In this document: positions 1 to 8,837 of the stretch, piece by piece
How positions within the stretch are numbered: position 1 is the stretch's first letter
How the letters are laid out: every line of letters begins with the position of its first letter
Assembly: GCF_017876575.1 (NCBI RefSeq)
Contig: NZ_JAGIOE010000001.1
Span: 3,638,443-3,702,442 of the forward strand
Origin: Paeniglutamicibacter psychrophenolicus
GTDB lineage: Bacteria > Actinomycetota > Actinomycetes > Actinomycetales > Micrococcaceae
DNA: 64,000 nucleotides
Direction of reading: 5' to 3'
Notes under the pieces: generated by a model
What the model saw: the letters and a program-made list of their open reading frames with translations, nothing else
Database searches by the model: none
Told to the model about the DNA's origin: nothing
Translations under genes and position numbers: made by a program

Positions 1-1011
1 CCCGCGCACCGCTTCCAGCAACCGTTCCGGCAACCGGCGAAGCCCGGGGTGATCGAACTGCGGCCGCTGGGGTTCGGGGACCTGCTCGATGCGACATTCG
101 CCGTCATCCGGCTCGCGCCGATCCCCACGTTGCTCAACGCGGTGCTGGTCCAGCTGCTGCCGGCCCTGCTCGCACTGTGGCTGTTGCTTCCCTGGTTCAC
201 CGGCTTCGAGGTGTCCTTGGACCCGGGCCTGTCCTCCCCCGCCGAGGTGCTGCAGGGGCTCGAACGGTCCTGGCCGTCACTGGCCGCGGGGTTCGGCGGC
301 TACCTGGTGGTGCAGCTGCTGGCCGGGGTGCTGGTCGTTGGGCCGAGCACCGTCGCCGCGATGCGCGCCACCCTGGGCCTGCGCACCGGGTGGGGCGCAT
401 CGCTGGCGTTGAGCTCGCGGGCGATGATCCGGTTGGCGGCCTGGAACCTGTTGGCCGGAGCCGCGGTGCTGCTGGTGCTGGCGCTCTCGGTGGCAGGCGC
501 CGTCGCCCTGGCTCGCCCGCTGGGGCTGGCCGCCGCGGGCATCCTTTTGGTCCTCTGGCTCCTGGCGCTGTTGCCGCTGTATGTGTGGCTGGCCATCAAG
601 CTCTGCTTCGGACCGGTCGAGCTGGTGGCCAGGTCCATGGGCATCGGCGCGGCCATCGCCTCCTCGTGGAGGCTGGTGCGCGGATCCTGGTGGCGGATCC
701 TGGGGATCCTGCTGGTGGTCGGCATCGTCCTGGGGCTGCTCTCGGGGCTCGTGATCCAGATCCTGGATGTGGCCACGGGCCAGTTCGTCTCCGGCTCCAA
801 CGCGGCCCTCGGCGTGTGGGTCGGCGTTGCCGCCCAGGCGGTCGTGGGCGCCTTGTCCACGGTGCTGGGGCAGGTCATGGTCACGCTGCTGCATGTCGAT
901 GCCCGGATCAGGCACGAGCGCCTGGACCTGGTGCTGGAGGCGGAATCCCGCACCGGTCCCCCGCACCCGATTCCCGGGCACGGGGCACGCACCATCCGGC
1001 CGCCCCGGTAG
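1..1011 (+). CDS. Polytopic membrane protein, 5' end outside window
   Basis: The frame is open from base 1, so the start probably lies upstream; GTG at 49 is only the first internal candidate. After a Pro/Gln-rich stretch comes 'IELRPLGFGDLLDATF', the entry motif of the actinobacterial 'glycerophosphoryl diester phosphodiesterase membrane domain' family, which lacks the catalytic GDPD domain. About six hydrophobic segments follow (roughly residues 20-50, 80-105, 135-150, 155-190, 220-245 and 255-280 from the GTG), then a short Pro/Arg-rich cytoplasmic tail. This is an integral membrane protein of unknown role. The membrane assignment is seen in the sequence; the family name is from recognition and is not certain. 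Confidence 0.75.
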   Translation, partial: PAHRFQQPFRQPAKPGVIELRPLGFGDLLDATFAVIRLAPIPTLLNAVLVQLLPALLALWLLLPWFTGFEVSLDPGLSSPAEVLQGLERSWPSLAAGFGGYLVVQLLAGVLVVGPSTVAAMRATLGLRTGWGASLALSSRAMIRLAAWNLLAGAAVLLVLALSVAGAVALARPLGLAAAGILLVLWLLALLPLYVWLAIKLCFGPVELVARSMGIGAAIASSWRLVRGSWWRILGILLVVGIVLGLLSGLVIQILDVATGQFVSGSNAALGVWVGVAAQAVVGALSTVLGQVMVTLLHVDARIRHERLDLVLEAESRTGPPHPIPGHGARTIRPPR

Positions 1012-1045
1012 GCCCGGCGGCGGCTTTGGCCCTGGCCATTTGGCC

Positions 1046-2137
1046 CTAGCCGTCGACGCGAACCTGGTTCAGCGCCTCGGCGTAGCCTGCCAGGCGCCCG
1101 AGCACTGCGGTCGCCTGCGCCGGGGAGAGCTCGGCCAGACCCGACGAAGGGGTCAGCACCAGGGCGCCGAGCGCCGCATCGGGCAGCCCAAGCTGGCGCC
1201 ACGGACGGCGGATGGCATTAACGGCCTCCACGACGCCGGGCAGCTTCGAGCCGGCATCCACGGTACCGAGCCACAGTCGCGTGCCGGATTCCACCGCCCC
1301 GGCAATCAGCTCCCACCCGGGCACGGTCAGCGAGGCGGCATTGGCGCCCAGCGCATCGGCGCCCGCCTCCAGCGCGGTGGCGGCAAGGCTCGTCCAGGTT
1401 CCGGGTTCGGCCTCGGCACCGATGACGACCTCCGCGGCGCCGGCGCCCCGCAGCGCCTGCACCAGTTCGCTCCACCAGCCGCGCAGTTCGGCGGCGGGCA
1501 CCGAGCGCAGCGTGCGGTAGCCGCTGGAGGTCGGCAGCGTCCCGTTGAGCACCGCCCCGGCGTCGGGCTCGTCGATGTACACGGTGATCTTCTGCCCGCC
1601 GGTCATCCGGGAGACCGCCTCGAGGTGCCGGGCGGCGCCCAGCGCCAGGGACTGGGCCAGGTCGCGGCGGGCACCGTGGTCGGAGACGGCGCGTTCGCCG
1701 TGGTGCAGGTGCAGGTTTGCGGCCAGCGTGGCGGGGCCCGGGAACTGGATCTTCAGCTCGGTGCCGCCGGATTCCTCGGCGCCGATGGCATCGGCCAGCA
1801 CATTCAGGTCGGTGCGAAACGCCGAGGCGGCCCGCCGGGCATCGATGCCCGGGGCCGCGGCCAGGCGCCAGCCGTAGGGCTGCAGGTCCACGACCATCTC
1901 CTCCAGCAGCTGCGCGCCGCGGCCGATCGCGTCGGAGCCGACGCCGCGGTCCGGAAGCTGGTGCAGGTGCGGCAGGTTCGGCGCGCCGATCTCGCCGCGG
2001 ATCACCAGCACCGATTCCATCGGGTCGGTGCCGGGCATGGGACCGTGCGCGCTGGCCTGGACCTGGCGCACCGCTGCCCGCGTGCCGGATTCGGGTTCCG
2101 GCTCGGGGTGGGTGCCGGGGCGGGTGTCGGGTTGCAC
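1046..2137 (-). CDS. MetE/UROD-fold protein, methionine-synthase-like without zinc ligands
   Basis: 363 residues starting with GTG, one base after the chorismate mutase stop, so the two are translationally coupled. Motifs such as GPATLAANLHL, YIDEPDAG and LWLGTVDAG match the cobalamin-independent methionine synthase/uroporphyrinogen decarboxylase barrel superfamily, usually annotated 'methionine synthase, vitamin-B12 independent' in Arthrobacter relatives. The protein is about half the length of full MetE and resembles only its C-terminal barrel. It contains no cysteine at all, so the Cys ligands that hold the catalytic zinc in MetE are absent. It is therefore unlikely to be a working MetE. 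The fold call is moderately sure and the function unknown. Confidence 0.7.
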   Translation of the reverse strand: MQPDTRPGTHPEPEPESGTRAAVRQVQASAHGPMPGTDPMESVLVIRGEIGAPNLPHLHQLPDRGVGSDAIGRGAQLLEEMVVDLQPYGWRLAAAPGIDARRAASAFRTDLNVLADAIGAEESGGTELKIQFPGPATLAANLHLHHGERAVSDHGARRDLAQSLALGAARHLEAVSRMTGGQKITVYIDEPDAGAVLNGTLPTSSGYRTLRSVPAAELRGWWSELVQALRGAGAAEVVIGAEAEPGTWTSLAATALEAGADALGANAASLTVPGWELIAGAVESGTRLWLGTVDAGSKLPGVVEAVNAIRRPWRQLGLPDAALGALVLTPSSGLAELSPAQATAVLGRLAGYAEALNQVRVDG

Positions 2138-2138
2138 G

Positions 2139-2531
2139 CTAGTTGCCGTTCTCCGCGTGCGTCGCCGAAATCGTCTGGTGGTGCCTGATGACCTCGGAAA
2201 TGATGAAGTTCATGAACTTCTCGGCGAATTCCGGGTCCAGGTGCGCCTCCTGGGCGAGGCGGCGCAGGCGCTCTATCTGCGCTTTTTCCCTGCCCGGGTC
2301 GCTCGGCGGCAGCGCGTGCACGGCCTTGAGGTGGCCGACCCGCTGGGTCGCCTTGAAACGTTCGGCCAGGAGGTAGACCAGCGTCGCGTCGAAGTTGTCG
2401 ATGCTGCCGCGGATGGACAGCAGCTCCTCCATGACCTCTTTCTGGACGGTGTCGGCCAGGGAACTGGCGGCGGGGTCGTAGGCGCCGGTTTCGGCGTTGT
2501 CTGGCACCTGTGCGTTGTTCTGTTGGCTCAT
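2139..2531 (-). CDS. Chorismate mutase, AroQ type
   Basis: 130 residues from ATG. The helical core 'LLSIRGSIDNFDATLVYLLAERFKATQRVGHLKA' (residues ~35-70) carries the Arg, Asp and Lys positions typical of AroQ chorismate mutases, followed by 'DPGREKAQIERLRRLA' and a third helix ending near HHQTI. It converts chorismate to prephenate, the entry to Phe and Tyr synthesis, in the cytoplasm. Actinobacterial AroQ enzymes are known to pair with class II DAHP synthase, and such an enzyme (aroG) lies about 48 kb away in this window; the pairing here is inference. It is first in a two-gene leftward unit with the MetE-like protein. Confidence 0.85.
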   Translation of the reverse strand: MSQQNNAQVPDNAETGAYDPAASSLADTVQKEVMEELLSIRGSIDNFDATLVYLLAERFKATQRVGHLKAVHALPPSDPGREKAQIERLRRLAQEAHLDPEFAEKFMNFIISEVIRHHQTISATHAENGN

Positions 2532-2634
2532 GAACCCAAGTCTAGGGTTGCGCGCTTGAATGCGCCCAACCGTGACACGCGAACCGCGGACGGCAACGGA
2601 TGCGCGGCCGGGGACGTCGCGCGGGCACGGCAAA

Positions 2635-2664
2635 GGGGGCGGCCCGCCGTGGTGGACCGCCCCC
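2635..2664 (-). terminator. Rho-independent-type terminator of the peptide ABC operon
   Basis: An 8-bp G/C stem (GGGGGCGG at 2635-2642 with CCGCCCCC at 2657-2664) lies just downstream of the ATPase stop. On the minus strand the stem is followed by TTTG. It separates the transporter operon from the chorismate mutase unit. Confidence 0.6.
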
Positions 2665-2712
2665 GGCCGCGCACCCGCCGGAGCGGGAACCCGTGGTGCC
2701 AAACCGCCTGGC

Positions 2713-4395
2713 CTAGACGGCCTTGAGGAATGCCTCGCGGCGGATGGCCTGCTCCGCCGGGTCGGGAACCGGCAGCGAGGCGATGAGCCGCCGGGTATAC
2801 GGGTGCTGCGGGTCGCCCATGACCTGGTTGCCGATGCCCTCCTCGACGAGCTTGCCTCGGTAGAGCACCCCCACCCAGGTGGAGAGCATGTCCACGACGG
2901 CCAGGTCGTGGGAGATGAACAGGGCCGCGAAGCCCAGCTCGGCCTGCAGTTCCTTGAACAGCTCCAGCACCTTGGCCTGCACCGAGACATCCAGCGCGCT
3001 GGTCGGCTCGTCGGCGATCAGCAGCTTCGGATCCAGCGCCAGCGCCCGGGCCAGCGAGGCACGCTGGCGCTGGCCGCCGGAGAGCTCGTGCGGGAAACGC
3101 GCGGCAAATGCCTTGGGCAGCTGCACCGCCTCGAGCAGCTCCTCGACGCGCTTGCGCGCGGCGCGGGCATCGAGCGAGCGGTGCACGATCAGCGGCTCGG
3201 CAACGCACTCGGCGATGGACAGCTGCGGGTTGAAGCTGGCGGCGGGGTCCTGGAACACGAACCCGATGTCCTGGCGGACCTTCTTGAAGCTGCGCTCCTT
3301 GAACCCGAGCATCTCGTGCCCCAGCACCTTCAGCGATCCCCCGCTGACCTTGTTCAACCCGGCGATGGCCCGCCCGATGGTGGTCTTCCCGGAACCTGAC
3401 TCCCCCACCAGCCCGTAGACCTCCCCGGCGCAGATCTGCAGCGACACGTCGTCCACCGCGGTGAACGACGGGGAACCCAGGCGCCCGGGGTAGGTGATGT
3501 TCAGGTTGGCGGCCTGCACCAGCACCTCTTTCTCCTGCCCGAAGCGCGAGACCATGCCCGCGGAGGCGGAATTTCGGCCCAGGTGCGGCACCGCGGCCAG
3601 CAGCGCCTTGGTGTAGTCCTCGCGCGGGGCCGAAAAGAGCTCGACACTCGGCGCGGTCTCCACGACCTGCCCCTGGTACATCACCACGACCCGGTCCGCC
3701 AGGTCCGCGACCACTCCCATGTTGTGGGTGATCAGCACGATCCCGGTGTTGAAGTCGTCGCGCACCTCGCGCAGCAGCTCCAGGATCTCGGCCTGCACCG
3801 TGACATCCAGCGCCGTGGTCGGCTCGTCGGCGACGATCAGTGCCGGGTTCAGCGCCAGCGCGGCGGCAATGATGACGCGCTGCTTCTGCCCGCCGGAGAA
3901 CTGGTGCGGGTAGTGGTTGACCCGCTTCTCCGGCTCCGGGATGCCGACCTTGCGCAGCACCTCGATGGCGTGTGCCTTGGCCTCCTTCCTGGAGACCTTG
4001 CCGTGTGCGCGGATGCCCTCGGCGATCTGCCAGCCCACGGTGTACACGGGGTTCAGCGCGGTGGAGGGCTCCTGGAAGACCATCGCCACGTCGTCCCCGC
4101 GCACCGCGCGCAACTGGTGCGCGGAGAGGGTGAGCATGTTGTTGCCCTTGAGCACCACCGCGCCGCGGGCCACGGCGGTCTCGGCCAGCAGCCCCAGGAT
4201 GGTGCGTGCGGTGACCGACTTGCCGGATCCGGATTCGCCGACCACCGCCACGACCTCCCCGGCGGCAACCTCGAAGCTGACGTTCCGCACCGCGGGGACC
4301 TCGCCGGCGTCGGTGGTGAAGGTGACCTCGAGGTTCTTGATGTCCAGGACCGTGCCATCGGCCCGGCCGATCACGTCCTTGTGGTGCGCGTTCAT
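2713..4395 (-). CDS. Peptide ABC transporter, fused double ATPase (DppD-DppF type)
   Basis: 560 residues with two complete ABC modules. Module 1: Walker A GESGSGKS at 53-60, signature FSGGQKQR at 166-173, Walker B LIVADE near 187. Module 2: Walker A GESGSGKT at 331-338, signature LSGGQRQR near 438, Walker B LLIADE near 458. Both have the extended C-terminal region of oligopeptide/dipeptide importers. It powers uptake through the two permeases encoded just upstream. ATG at 4395 was chosen because it overlaps the preceding permease stop by 4 bases (ATGA); the longer open frame upstream lies inside that gene. Substrate (di- or oligopeptides, or nickel) is inferred from family only. Confidence 0.93.
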   Translation of the reverse strand: MNAHHKDVIGRADGTVLDIKNLEVTFTTDAGEVPAVRNVSFEVAAGEVVAVVGESGSGKSVTARTILGLLAETAVARGAVVLKGNNMLTLSAHQLRAVRGDDVAMVFQEPSTALNPVYTVGWQIAEGIRAHGKVSRKEAKAHAIEVLRKVGIPEPEKRVNHYPHQFSGGQKQRVIIAAALALNPALIVADEPTTALDVTVQAEILELLREVRDDFNTGIVLITHNMGVVADLADRVVVMYQGQVVETAPSVELFSAPREDYTKALLAAVPHLGRNSASAGMVSRFGQEKEVLVQAANLNITYPGRLGSPSFTAVDDVSLQICAGEVYGLVGESGSGKTTIGRAIAGLNKVSGGSLKVLGHEMLGFKERSFKKVRQDIGFVFQDPAASFNPQLSIAECVAEPLIVHRSLDARAARKRVEELLEAVQLPKAFAARFPHELSGGQRQRASLARALALDPKLLIADEPTSALDVSVQAKVLELFKELQAELGFAALFISHDLAVVDMLSTWVGVLYRGKLVEEGIGNQVMGDPQHPYTRRLIASLPVPDPAEQAIRREAFLKAV

Positions 4396-5372
4396 GCTGT
4401 GGCCTTTCCGCCGCGGCGCTTTGCCTTGCGGCGCAACCGCAAGCGCGGGTCCGCCAGGTCGTTCATGGATTCGCCGACCAGGGTCAGTCCCAGCACCGTC
4501 AGCACGATGGCCAGGCCCGGGAAGACACCGGTCCACCAGATGCCGCTGGTCGCGTCGCTCAGCGCGCGGTTCAGGTCAAAGCCCCATTCGGAGGCGGCGG
4601 TCGGTTCGATGCCGAAGCCCAGGAAGCCCAGGCCGGCCAGCGTCAGCAGCGCCTCGGAGGCGTTGAGCGTGAAGATCAGCGGCAGCGTGCGGGTGGCATT
4701 GCGGAAGATGTGCTTGGACATGATCCGGAGGTTGGAGGCGCCCACGACCTTCGCCGATTCGACGAAGGGCTCGGCCTTCAGCCGCACGGTTTCGGCACGG
4801 ATCACCCGGAAGTACTGCGGGATGAAGACCACGGTGATGGAGATCGCCGCGGCCATGACCCCGCCCCAGAGGCTGGATTGGCCTTGCGAGATCACGATGG
4901 ACATCACGATGGCCAGCAGCAGCGACGGGAAGGCGTAGATGGCGTCGGCCAGCACGACCAGCACCCTGTCCAGCCAGCCGCCGATGTACCCGGAGAGCAG
5001 GCCCAGTGCCACGCCGAGGAAGATGGAGAATGCCACCGCGGTGACGATCACCGCGAACGCGGTCTGCGCTCCCCACAGGGTACGGGAGTACACGTCGAAG
5101 CCGCCCACGGTGGTGCCCCAGATGAACTTGCCCCCGGGCGGGGCCTGGGTCGGGAAGTTGCCCGAGGTATCGGAGATCTGCGAGAAGCCGAAGGGTGCCA
5201 GCACCGGGGCCAGGGCCGCGGCCAGCACGAAGACGATGGTCAGGACCAGTCCGGCCACGAGCATCCCGCGCTGCAGCCCGGCGCTCATCCGGTAGTGGGA
5301 GACGATCGGCAGCCGGGCCCACCAGGGGCCCTTGGCGTCCTTGCGGGGTTTGAGCGTTGTGGTTGTTGCCAT
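4392..5372 (-). CDS. Peptide ABC transporter permease, DppC type
   Basis: 326 residues. An N-terminal cytoplasmic stretch is followed by a transmembrane helix (LVAGLVLTIVFVLAAALAPV, ~35-55) and the OppC N-terminal region, then the BPD_transp_1 core with its EAA loop (ESAKVVGASNLRIMSKHIFRN, ~205-225) that contacts the ATPase. The C-terminus is basic (RRKAKRRGGK). It forms the membrane channel with the DppB-type partner. It overlaps the ATPase gene by 4 bases and starts 3 bases after the preceding permease stop, so all three are in one transcript. Confidence 0.92.
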   Translation of the reverse strand: MATTTTLKPRKDAKGPWWARLPIVSHYRMSAGLQRGMLVAGLVLTIVFVLAAALAPVLAPFGFSQISDTSGNFPTQAPPGGKFIWGTTVGGFDVYSRTLWGAQTAFAVIVTAVAFSIFLGVALGLLSGYIGGWLDRVLVVLADAIYAFPSLLLAIVMSIVISQGQSSLWGGVMAAAISITVVFIPQYFRVIRAETVRLKAEPFVESAKVVGASNLRIMSKHIFRNATRTLPLIFTLNASEALLTLAGLGFLGFGIEPTAASEWGFDLNRALSDATSGIWWTGVFPGLAIVLTVLGLTLVGESMNDLADPRLRLRRKAKRRGGKATA

Positions 5373-5375
5373 GTC

Positions 5376-6470
5376 CTAGAACCTCACTCGGGGGTCGATG
5401 AGTGCGGCAACGATGTCCACAATGAAGTTGGTCAGCGCGACGATGACCGCCAGCAGCACCACGATGCCCTGCACCGCCACGAAGTCGCGGGCGGTGAGGT
5501 ACTGGGCCAGCTGGAAGCCCAGGCCCTTCCACTCGAAGGTGGTCTCGGTCAGCACCGCGCCGCCGAGCAGCAGCGCGATCTGCAGGCCCATCACGGTGAT
5601 GATGGGGATCAGCGCCGGGCGGTAGGCGTGCTTGGTCAGCAAACGGTACTCGGAAACCCCGCGCGAGCGGCCGGCCTCCACGTACTCGCGGCCCAGGGTG
5701 CCGATGACGTTGGTGCGCACCAGGCGCAGGAACACCCCGGCGGTGAGCAGGCCCAGGGCCACGGCGGGCAGGATCGCGTGTTCGATGACATCGCCCGCGG
5801 CGGCCATGTTGCCCGAACGCAGCGCATCGAGCAGGTAGATGCCGGTGGGGTTCTGCAGCGAGGTCAGTTGCAGCTCGGCACTGATGCCCGCGCGCCCGGC
5901 GATCGGCAGCCAGCCGAGCCAGACCCCGAAGACCAGCTTGAGCAGCAGCCCGGCGAAGAACACCGGGGTGGCGTAGCACAGGATCGCGAAGACGCGCAGG
6001 ATCGCGTCGGGCCAGCGGTCGCGCAGCTTGGCCGAGAGCAGGCCGAAGGGGATGCCGATGAGCAGCGCAATGACCAGGGAGTTGAACGCGAGTTCGGCGG
6101 TGGCGGCGCCGTAGGTCATCAGGACCTCGGTGACCGCGCGGTTGTCGGAGATGGTGCGTCCGAAGTTGCCGGTGAAGATCTGCCCGAGGTACTCGAGGTA
6201 CTGGACCATGACCGGTCGGTCGTAACCGGCCGCGGCGATGCGCTCGGCCAGCTGGTCGGGGGTCAGGCGGCCGCCGAGGGCCGCGGTGATCGGGTCGCCG
6301 GTGACGCGCATCAGGAAGAAGACGAGCGTGACCAGGATGAAGATGGTGGGGAAGATCAGCAGGAAGCGAGTGACGAGGTATCGCGCAAAACTTCCCCCTG
6401 CCTTGGCGGGCGCCGGGGTGGGCGCCGGTGCTGCCGATGGTTCATCGGCGATTTCGGTGGTGATTGCCAT
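5376..6470 (-). CDS. Peptide ABC transporter permease, DppB type
   Basis: 364 residues. A Pro/Ala-rich cytoplasmic leader (residues 1-25) precedes the first helix (YLVTRFLLIFPTIFILVTLVFFLMRV) and the OppB-type motif 'GDPITAALGGRLTPDQ'. Five further membrane helices and an EAA-type loop (YVEAGRSRGVSEYRLLTKHAYR) follow. It pairs with the DppC-type permease. It is first in the permease-ATPase block; a strong hairpin lies between it and the binding-protein gene upstream. Confidence 0.92.
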   Translation of the reverse strand: MAITTEIADEPSAAPAPTPAPAKAGGSFARYLVTRFLLIFPTIFILVTLVFFLMRVTGDPITAALGGRLTPDQLAERIAAAGYDRPVMVQYLEYLGQIFTGNFGRTISDNRAVTEVLMTYGAATAELAFNSLVIALLIGIPFGLLSAKLRDRWPDAILRVFAILCYATPVFFAGLLLKLVFGVWLGWLPIAGRAGISAELQLTSLQNPTGIYLLDALRSGNMAAAGDVIEHAILPAVALGLLTAGVFLRLVRTNVIGTLGREYVEAGRSRGVSEYRLLTKHAYRPALIPIITVMGLQIALLLGGAVLTETTFEWKGLGFQLAQYLTARDFVAVQGIVVLLAVIVALTNFIVDIVAALIDPRVRF

Positions 6471-6521
6471 GGGGTGGTGGAGTCCTAGCTCAAGAAATTA
6501 GGTCGTGCGTGCGCCGGCCCC

Positions 6522-6573
6522 GCGACACGGCCGCGCACGCCGCCGTGGATGGCGGTGTGCGCGGCCGTGTCGC
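6522..6573 (-). terminator. Long intra-operon hairpin between binding protein and permeases
   Basis: A perfect 17-bp stem (GCGACACGGCCGCGCAC at 6522-6538 against 6557-6573) with an inner 5-bp extension (6540-6544 with 6551-6555) and a GTGGAT loop. It lies downstream of the binding-protein stop. No U-tract follows on the minus strand, so it may be a partial terminator or an mRNA-stabilising structure that keeps binding-protein levels above permease levels, as is known for other ABC operons. The structure is seen; the role is inferred. Confidence 0.65.
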
Positions 6574-6617
6574 CGGAGCTGTGCGCGTGCTGTTGCAAGG
6601 CTGTCCCGGAGGGGAAC

Positions 6618-8255
6618 CTACTTGGCCAAGACGCCCAAGCGGAACTTGAACGAGGCGTCGAGGGTCTTTTCGACCCCGGTGACGTCCGCTCCGGCCACGG
6701 CCACCTGGGAACCCTGCAGGATCGGCAGGGTGGACAGGTCGCCGGCGACCTTGGTCTGGATTTCCTCGATCAGCGCGGTGCGCTTGGCGCGGTCCGGCTC
6801 GACGCGCTGTTCGTTGATCAGCTTGTCGACCTCGGGGTTGTCGTAGCCGTTGCCCAGGAAGTTGGCCTTGGCGAAGAACGGCGAGAGGAAGTTGTCGGCA
6901 TCCGAGTAGTCCGGGTACCAGCCCAGCTGGTAGGCCGGGTAGTCGGTGACGCGGGACTTCTGGTAAGTGACCCATTCGGTGGACTGCAGGTCGACCTTGA
7001 ACAGGCCGCCTTCCTCCAGCTGGTTCTTCACCATCGCGTATTCGTCGCCCGAGCTCGGGCCGTAGTGGTCCGGGTTGTACTGCAGCTTCAAATCGACAGG
7101 GCCCTTGACGCCTGCGGCCTCAAGCACAGCCTTGGCCTTGTCCAGCGATGGTCCGCCGTCCTGGCCGTAGAGGTCCTTGAGCGGCTCGATGGCTCCGGTG
7201 AATCCCTGCGGGACGTAGGAGTACACCGGGATGTAGGTGTCCTTGTAGACCTGGGTGGCGATGGCCTGGCGGTCCAGCAGGTTGGCTGCGGCCTGGCGGA
7301 CGGCCAGCGACTTCTTGGCATCGGCGCCATCGGTCTTCGCACCGAAGGGCATGATGTCGAAGTTGAACACGATGTAGCGCAGCTCGCCGCCGGCCCCCTT
7401 GTGCACCTTGACCTTGGAGTCCTTGGTGAGGTCCTCGACGTCGGTGGGCGAGAGTGCGCGCCAGGCCACGTCGATGTTGCCCTGCTGCACGTCAAGCTTC
7501 AGGTTGTTGGAGTCGGCGTAGTACTTGATGTTGGCCACGGAGTTCGCCGGGGCGCCAAGCAGGCCCTGGTAGCCGTCGAAGGCCTTGAAGGAGATCAGCG
7601 AGTTCTTGGCGTAGGACTCGATGGTGTACTGGCCGGCGAAGGCCTTGCCGGAGATGATTGCGTCGTCGGCCAGGACCTTGTCGGCCGGGAAGACCTCGTC
7701 GTCAACGATGGGGCCGACGGGGCTGGTGAGCACCTGCGGGAAGGTCTGGTCGTTGCCGCTCTTGAGCTTGAACACCACGGTGGTGGCATCCGGGGCCGTG
7801 ACACTGTCCAGGTTCCCCAGCAGGGAGGCCGGGCCGTTGGGGTCGTTGATCTTCACCTGGCGGTCGAAGGTGTGCTTGACGTCCTTGGAATCCAGGTCGT
7901 GGCCGTTGGCCCACTTCAGTCCCGGCTTCAACTTCACGGTGTACTCGGTCGGCGAGGTGAACTCGGCGGAAACGACGATGTCGTTTTCCGGGTCGGCCGA
8001 TCCGGGCTTGGAGTTCAGCAGGAAGGGGTAGATCTGGTTCATGACCATGAACGAGCCATTGTCATACGAGCCTGCCGGGTCAAGGGAAGTGACCTTGTCG
8101 GTGGTTCCCAGGGTGATCGGAGCACTTGTGGTGCCTCCGTCGCCCCCTTCACTGCCCCCGGGGGTGGCGGCCGGACCGGTGCAACCGGTCAGGACCAGGG
8201 CGGAGATGCCGATAACGGCAGCGGCGAGGCGCATCCCGTTCTTCTTGCGGGCCAT
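6618..8255 (-). CDS. Peptide-binding lipoprotein, SBP family 5
   Basis: 545 residues from ATG at 8255, which has AAGGA six bases upstream; a TTG two codons earlier is less likely. A lipoprotein signal is clear: basic start, hydrophobic stretch, then lipobox LVLTGC with Cys about 27 residues in, followed by a Gly/Ser/Thr-rich linker. The body matches DppA/OppA-type extracellular binding proteins (family motif 'WANGHDLDSKDVKHTFDR', and the C-terminal 'LPILQGSQVAVAGADVTG'). It captures peptides outside the membrane and delivers them to the permeases encoded downstream. Leader gene of the transporter operon. Confidence 0.93.
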   Translation of the reverse strand: MARKKNGMRLAAAVIGISALVLTGCTGPAATPGGSEGGDGGTTSAPITLGTTDKVTSLDPAGSYDNGSFMVMNQIYPFLLNSKPGSADPENDIVVSAEFTSPTEYTVKLKPGLKWANGHDLDSKDVKHTFDRQVKINDPNGPASLLGNLDSVTAPDATTVVFKLKSGNDQTFPQVLTSPVGPIVDDEVFPADKVLADDAIISGKAFAGQYTIESYAKNSLISFKAFDGYQGLLGAPANSVANIKYYADSNNLKLDVQQGNIDVAWRALSPTDVEDLTKDSKVKVHKGAGGELRYIVFNFDIMPFGAKTDGADAKKSLAVRQAAANLLDRQAIATQVYKDTYIPVYSYVPQGFTGAIEPLKDLYGQDGGPSLDKAKAVLEAAGVKGPVDLKLQYNPDHYGPSSGDEYAMVKNQLEEGGLFKVDLQSTEWVTYQKSRVTDYPAYQLGWYPDYSDADNFLSPFFAKANFLGNGYDNPEVDKLINEQRVEPDRAKRTALIEEIQTKVAGDLSTLPILQGSQVAVAGADVTGVEKTLDASFKFRLGVLAK

Positions 8256-8471
8256 GAGCAATCCTTAATCTGTCTGCGAGCACATGATGTGTGAGTGAAC
8301 CCACACGCCATACAGCCTAGGTGATCCCCGTCACCGAATGCCACTATCGAGTGTTTCGGCACACATTGGAATGCAAATGTGATCCTTGGCCTGCGTCATT
8401 GCCGCAGCCCGACCCGGCGCCGCCGACCCTGCGTCGGCACCGCAAGCACAAGTGGCCTAGGGTTAAGCACG

Positions 8472-8837
8472 ATGATGACACGTAGAGACGCAGCGATTGC
8501 GTTGGATATCCCCATGGAAATGGCCAAGCGCCACGGCATCCCGGCGCGGATGAGCGAAGCCGAATTTGCCGAACTGAACGCCAATCCCCCGGCCTGGCTG
8601 ATCCAATCGCGCGCCAACCGGACCGGCAAGCGCCCCGTATGGGTCCAACTGACCTGCGCCGTATGCGGATTCACCGAGGCCGAGCGGCCCAAGAAGTGGT
8701 GGCCGGAATTCGACTTCGTGCATTGCGTGGAGCACGGACCGGCGCAGCTGCCGCCGCTCGATGCGGGCAAGACCCGTCTCGAGTACCCCGACATTTCCAC
8801 GCGCATGTACGGCATCGTCGACGAAGACAAGGCCTAG
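8472..8837 (+). CDS. Conserved hypothetical protein with Cys/His zinc-finger-like pattern
   Basis: 121 residues from the first of two adjacent ATG codons. An N-terminal helical region (MTRRDAAIALDIPMEMAKRHGI) precedes 'FAELNANPPAWLIQSR', which loosely resembles the NPPEWL motif of DUF5997-type actinobacterial proteins. A C-x2-C pair (TCAVCGF) and a later C-x2-H pair (FVHCVEHG) could bind zinc. I do not recognise a function. It is divergent from the peptide-binding lipoprotein and ends 24 bases before a strong terminator. Confidence 0.7.
   Translation: MMTRRDAAIALDIPMEMAKRHGIPARMSEAEFAELNANPPAWLIQSRANRTGKRPVWVQLTCAVCGFTEAERPKKWWPEFDFVHCVEHGPAQLPPLDAGKTRLEYPDISTRMYGIVDEDKA

Noticed and set aside
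4710-6488. 592-codon rightward ORF across the permease genes
   Set aside because: His/Gln/Asp-rich translation typical of antisense high-GC coding DNA; both permeases are convincing on the other strand.
8289-8306. GTGTG-N8-CACAC repeat upstream of the peptide-binding lipoprotein
   Set aside because: Arms of only five bases and spacing unlike known CRP sites; too weak to call an operator.
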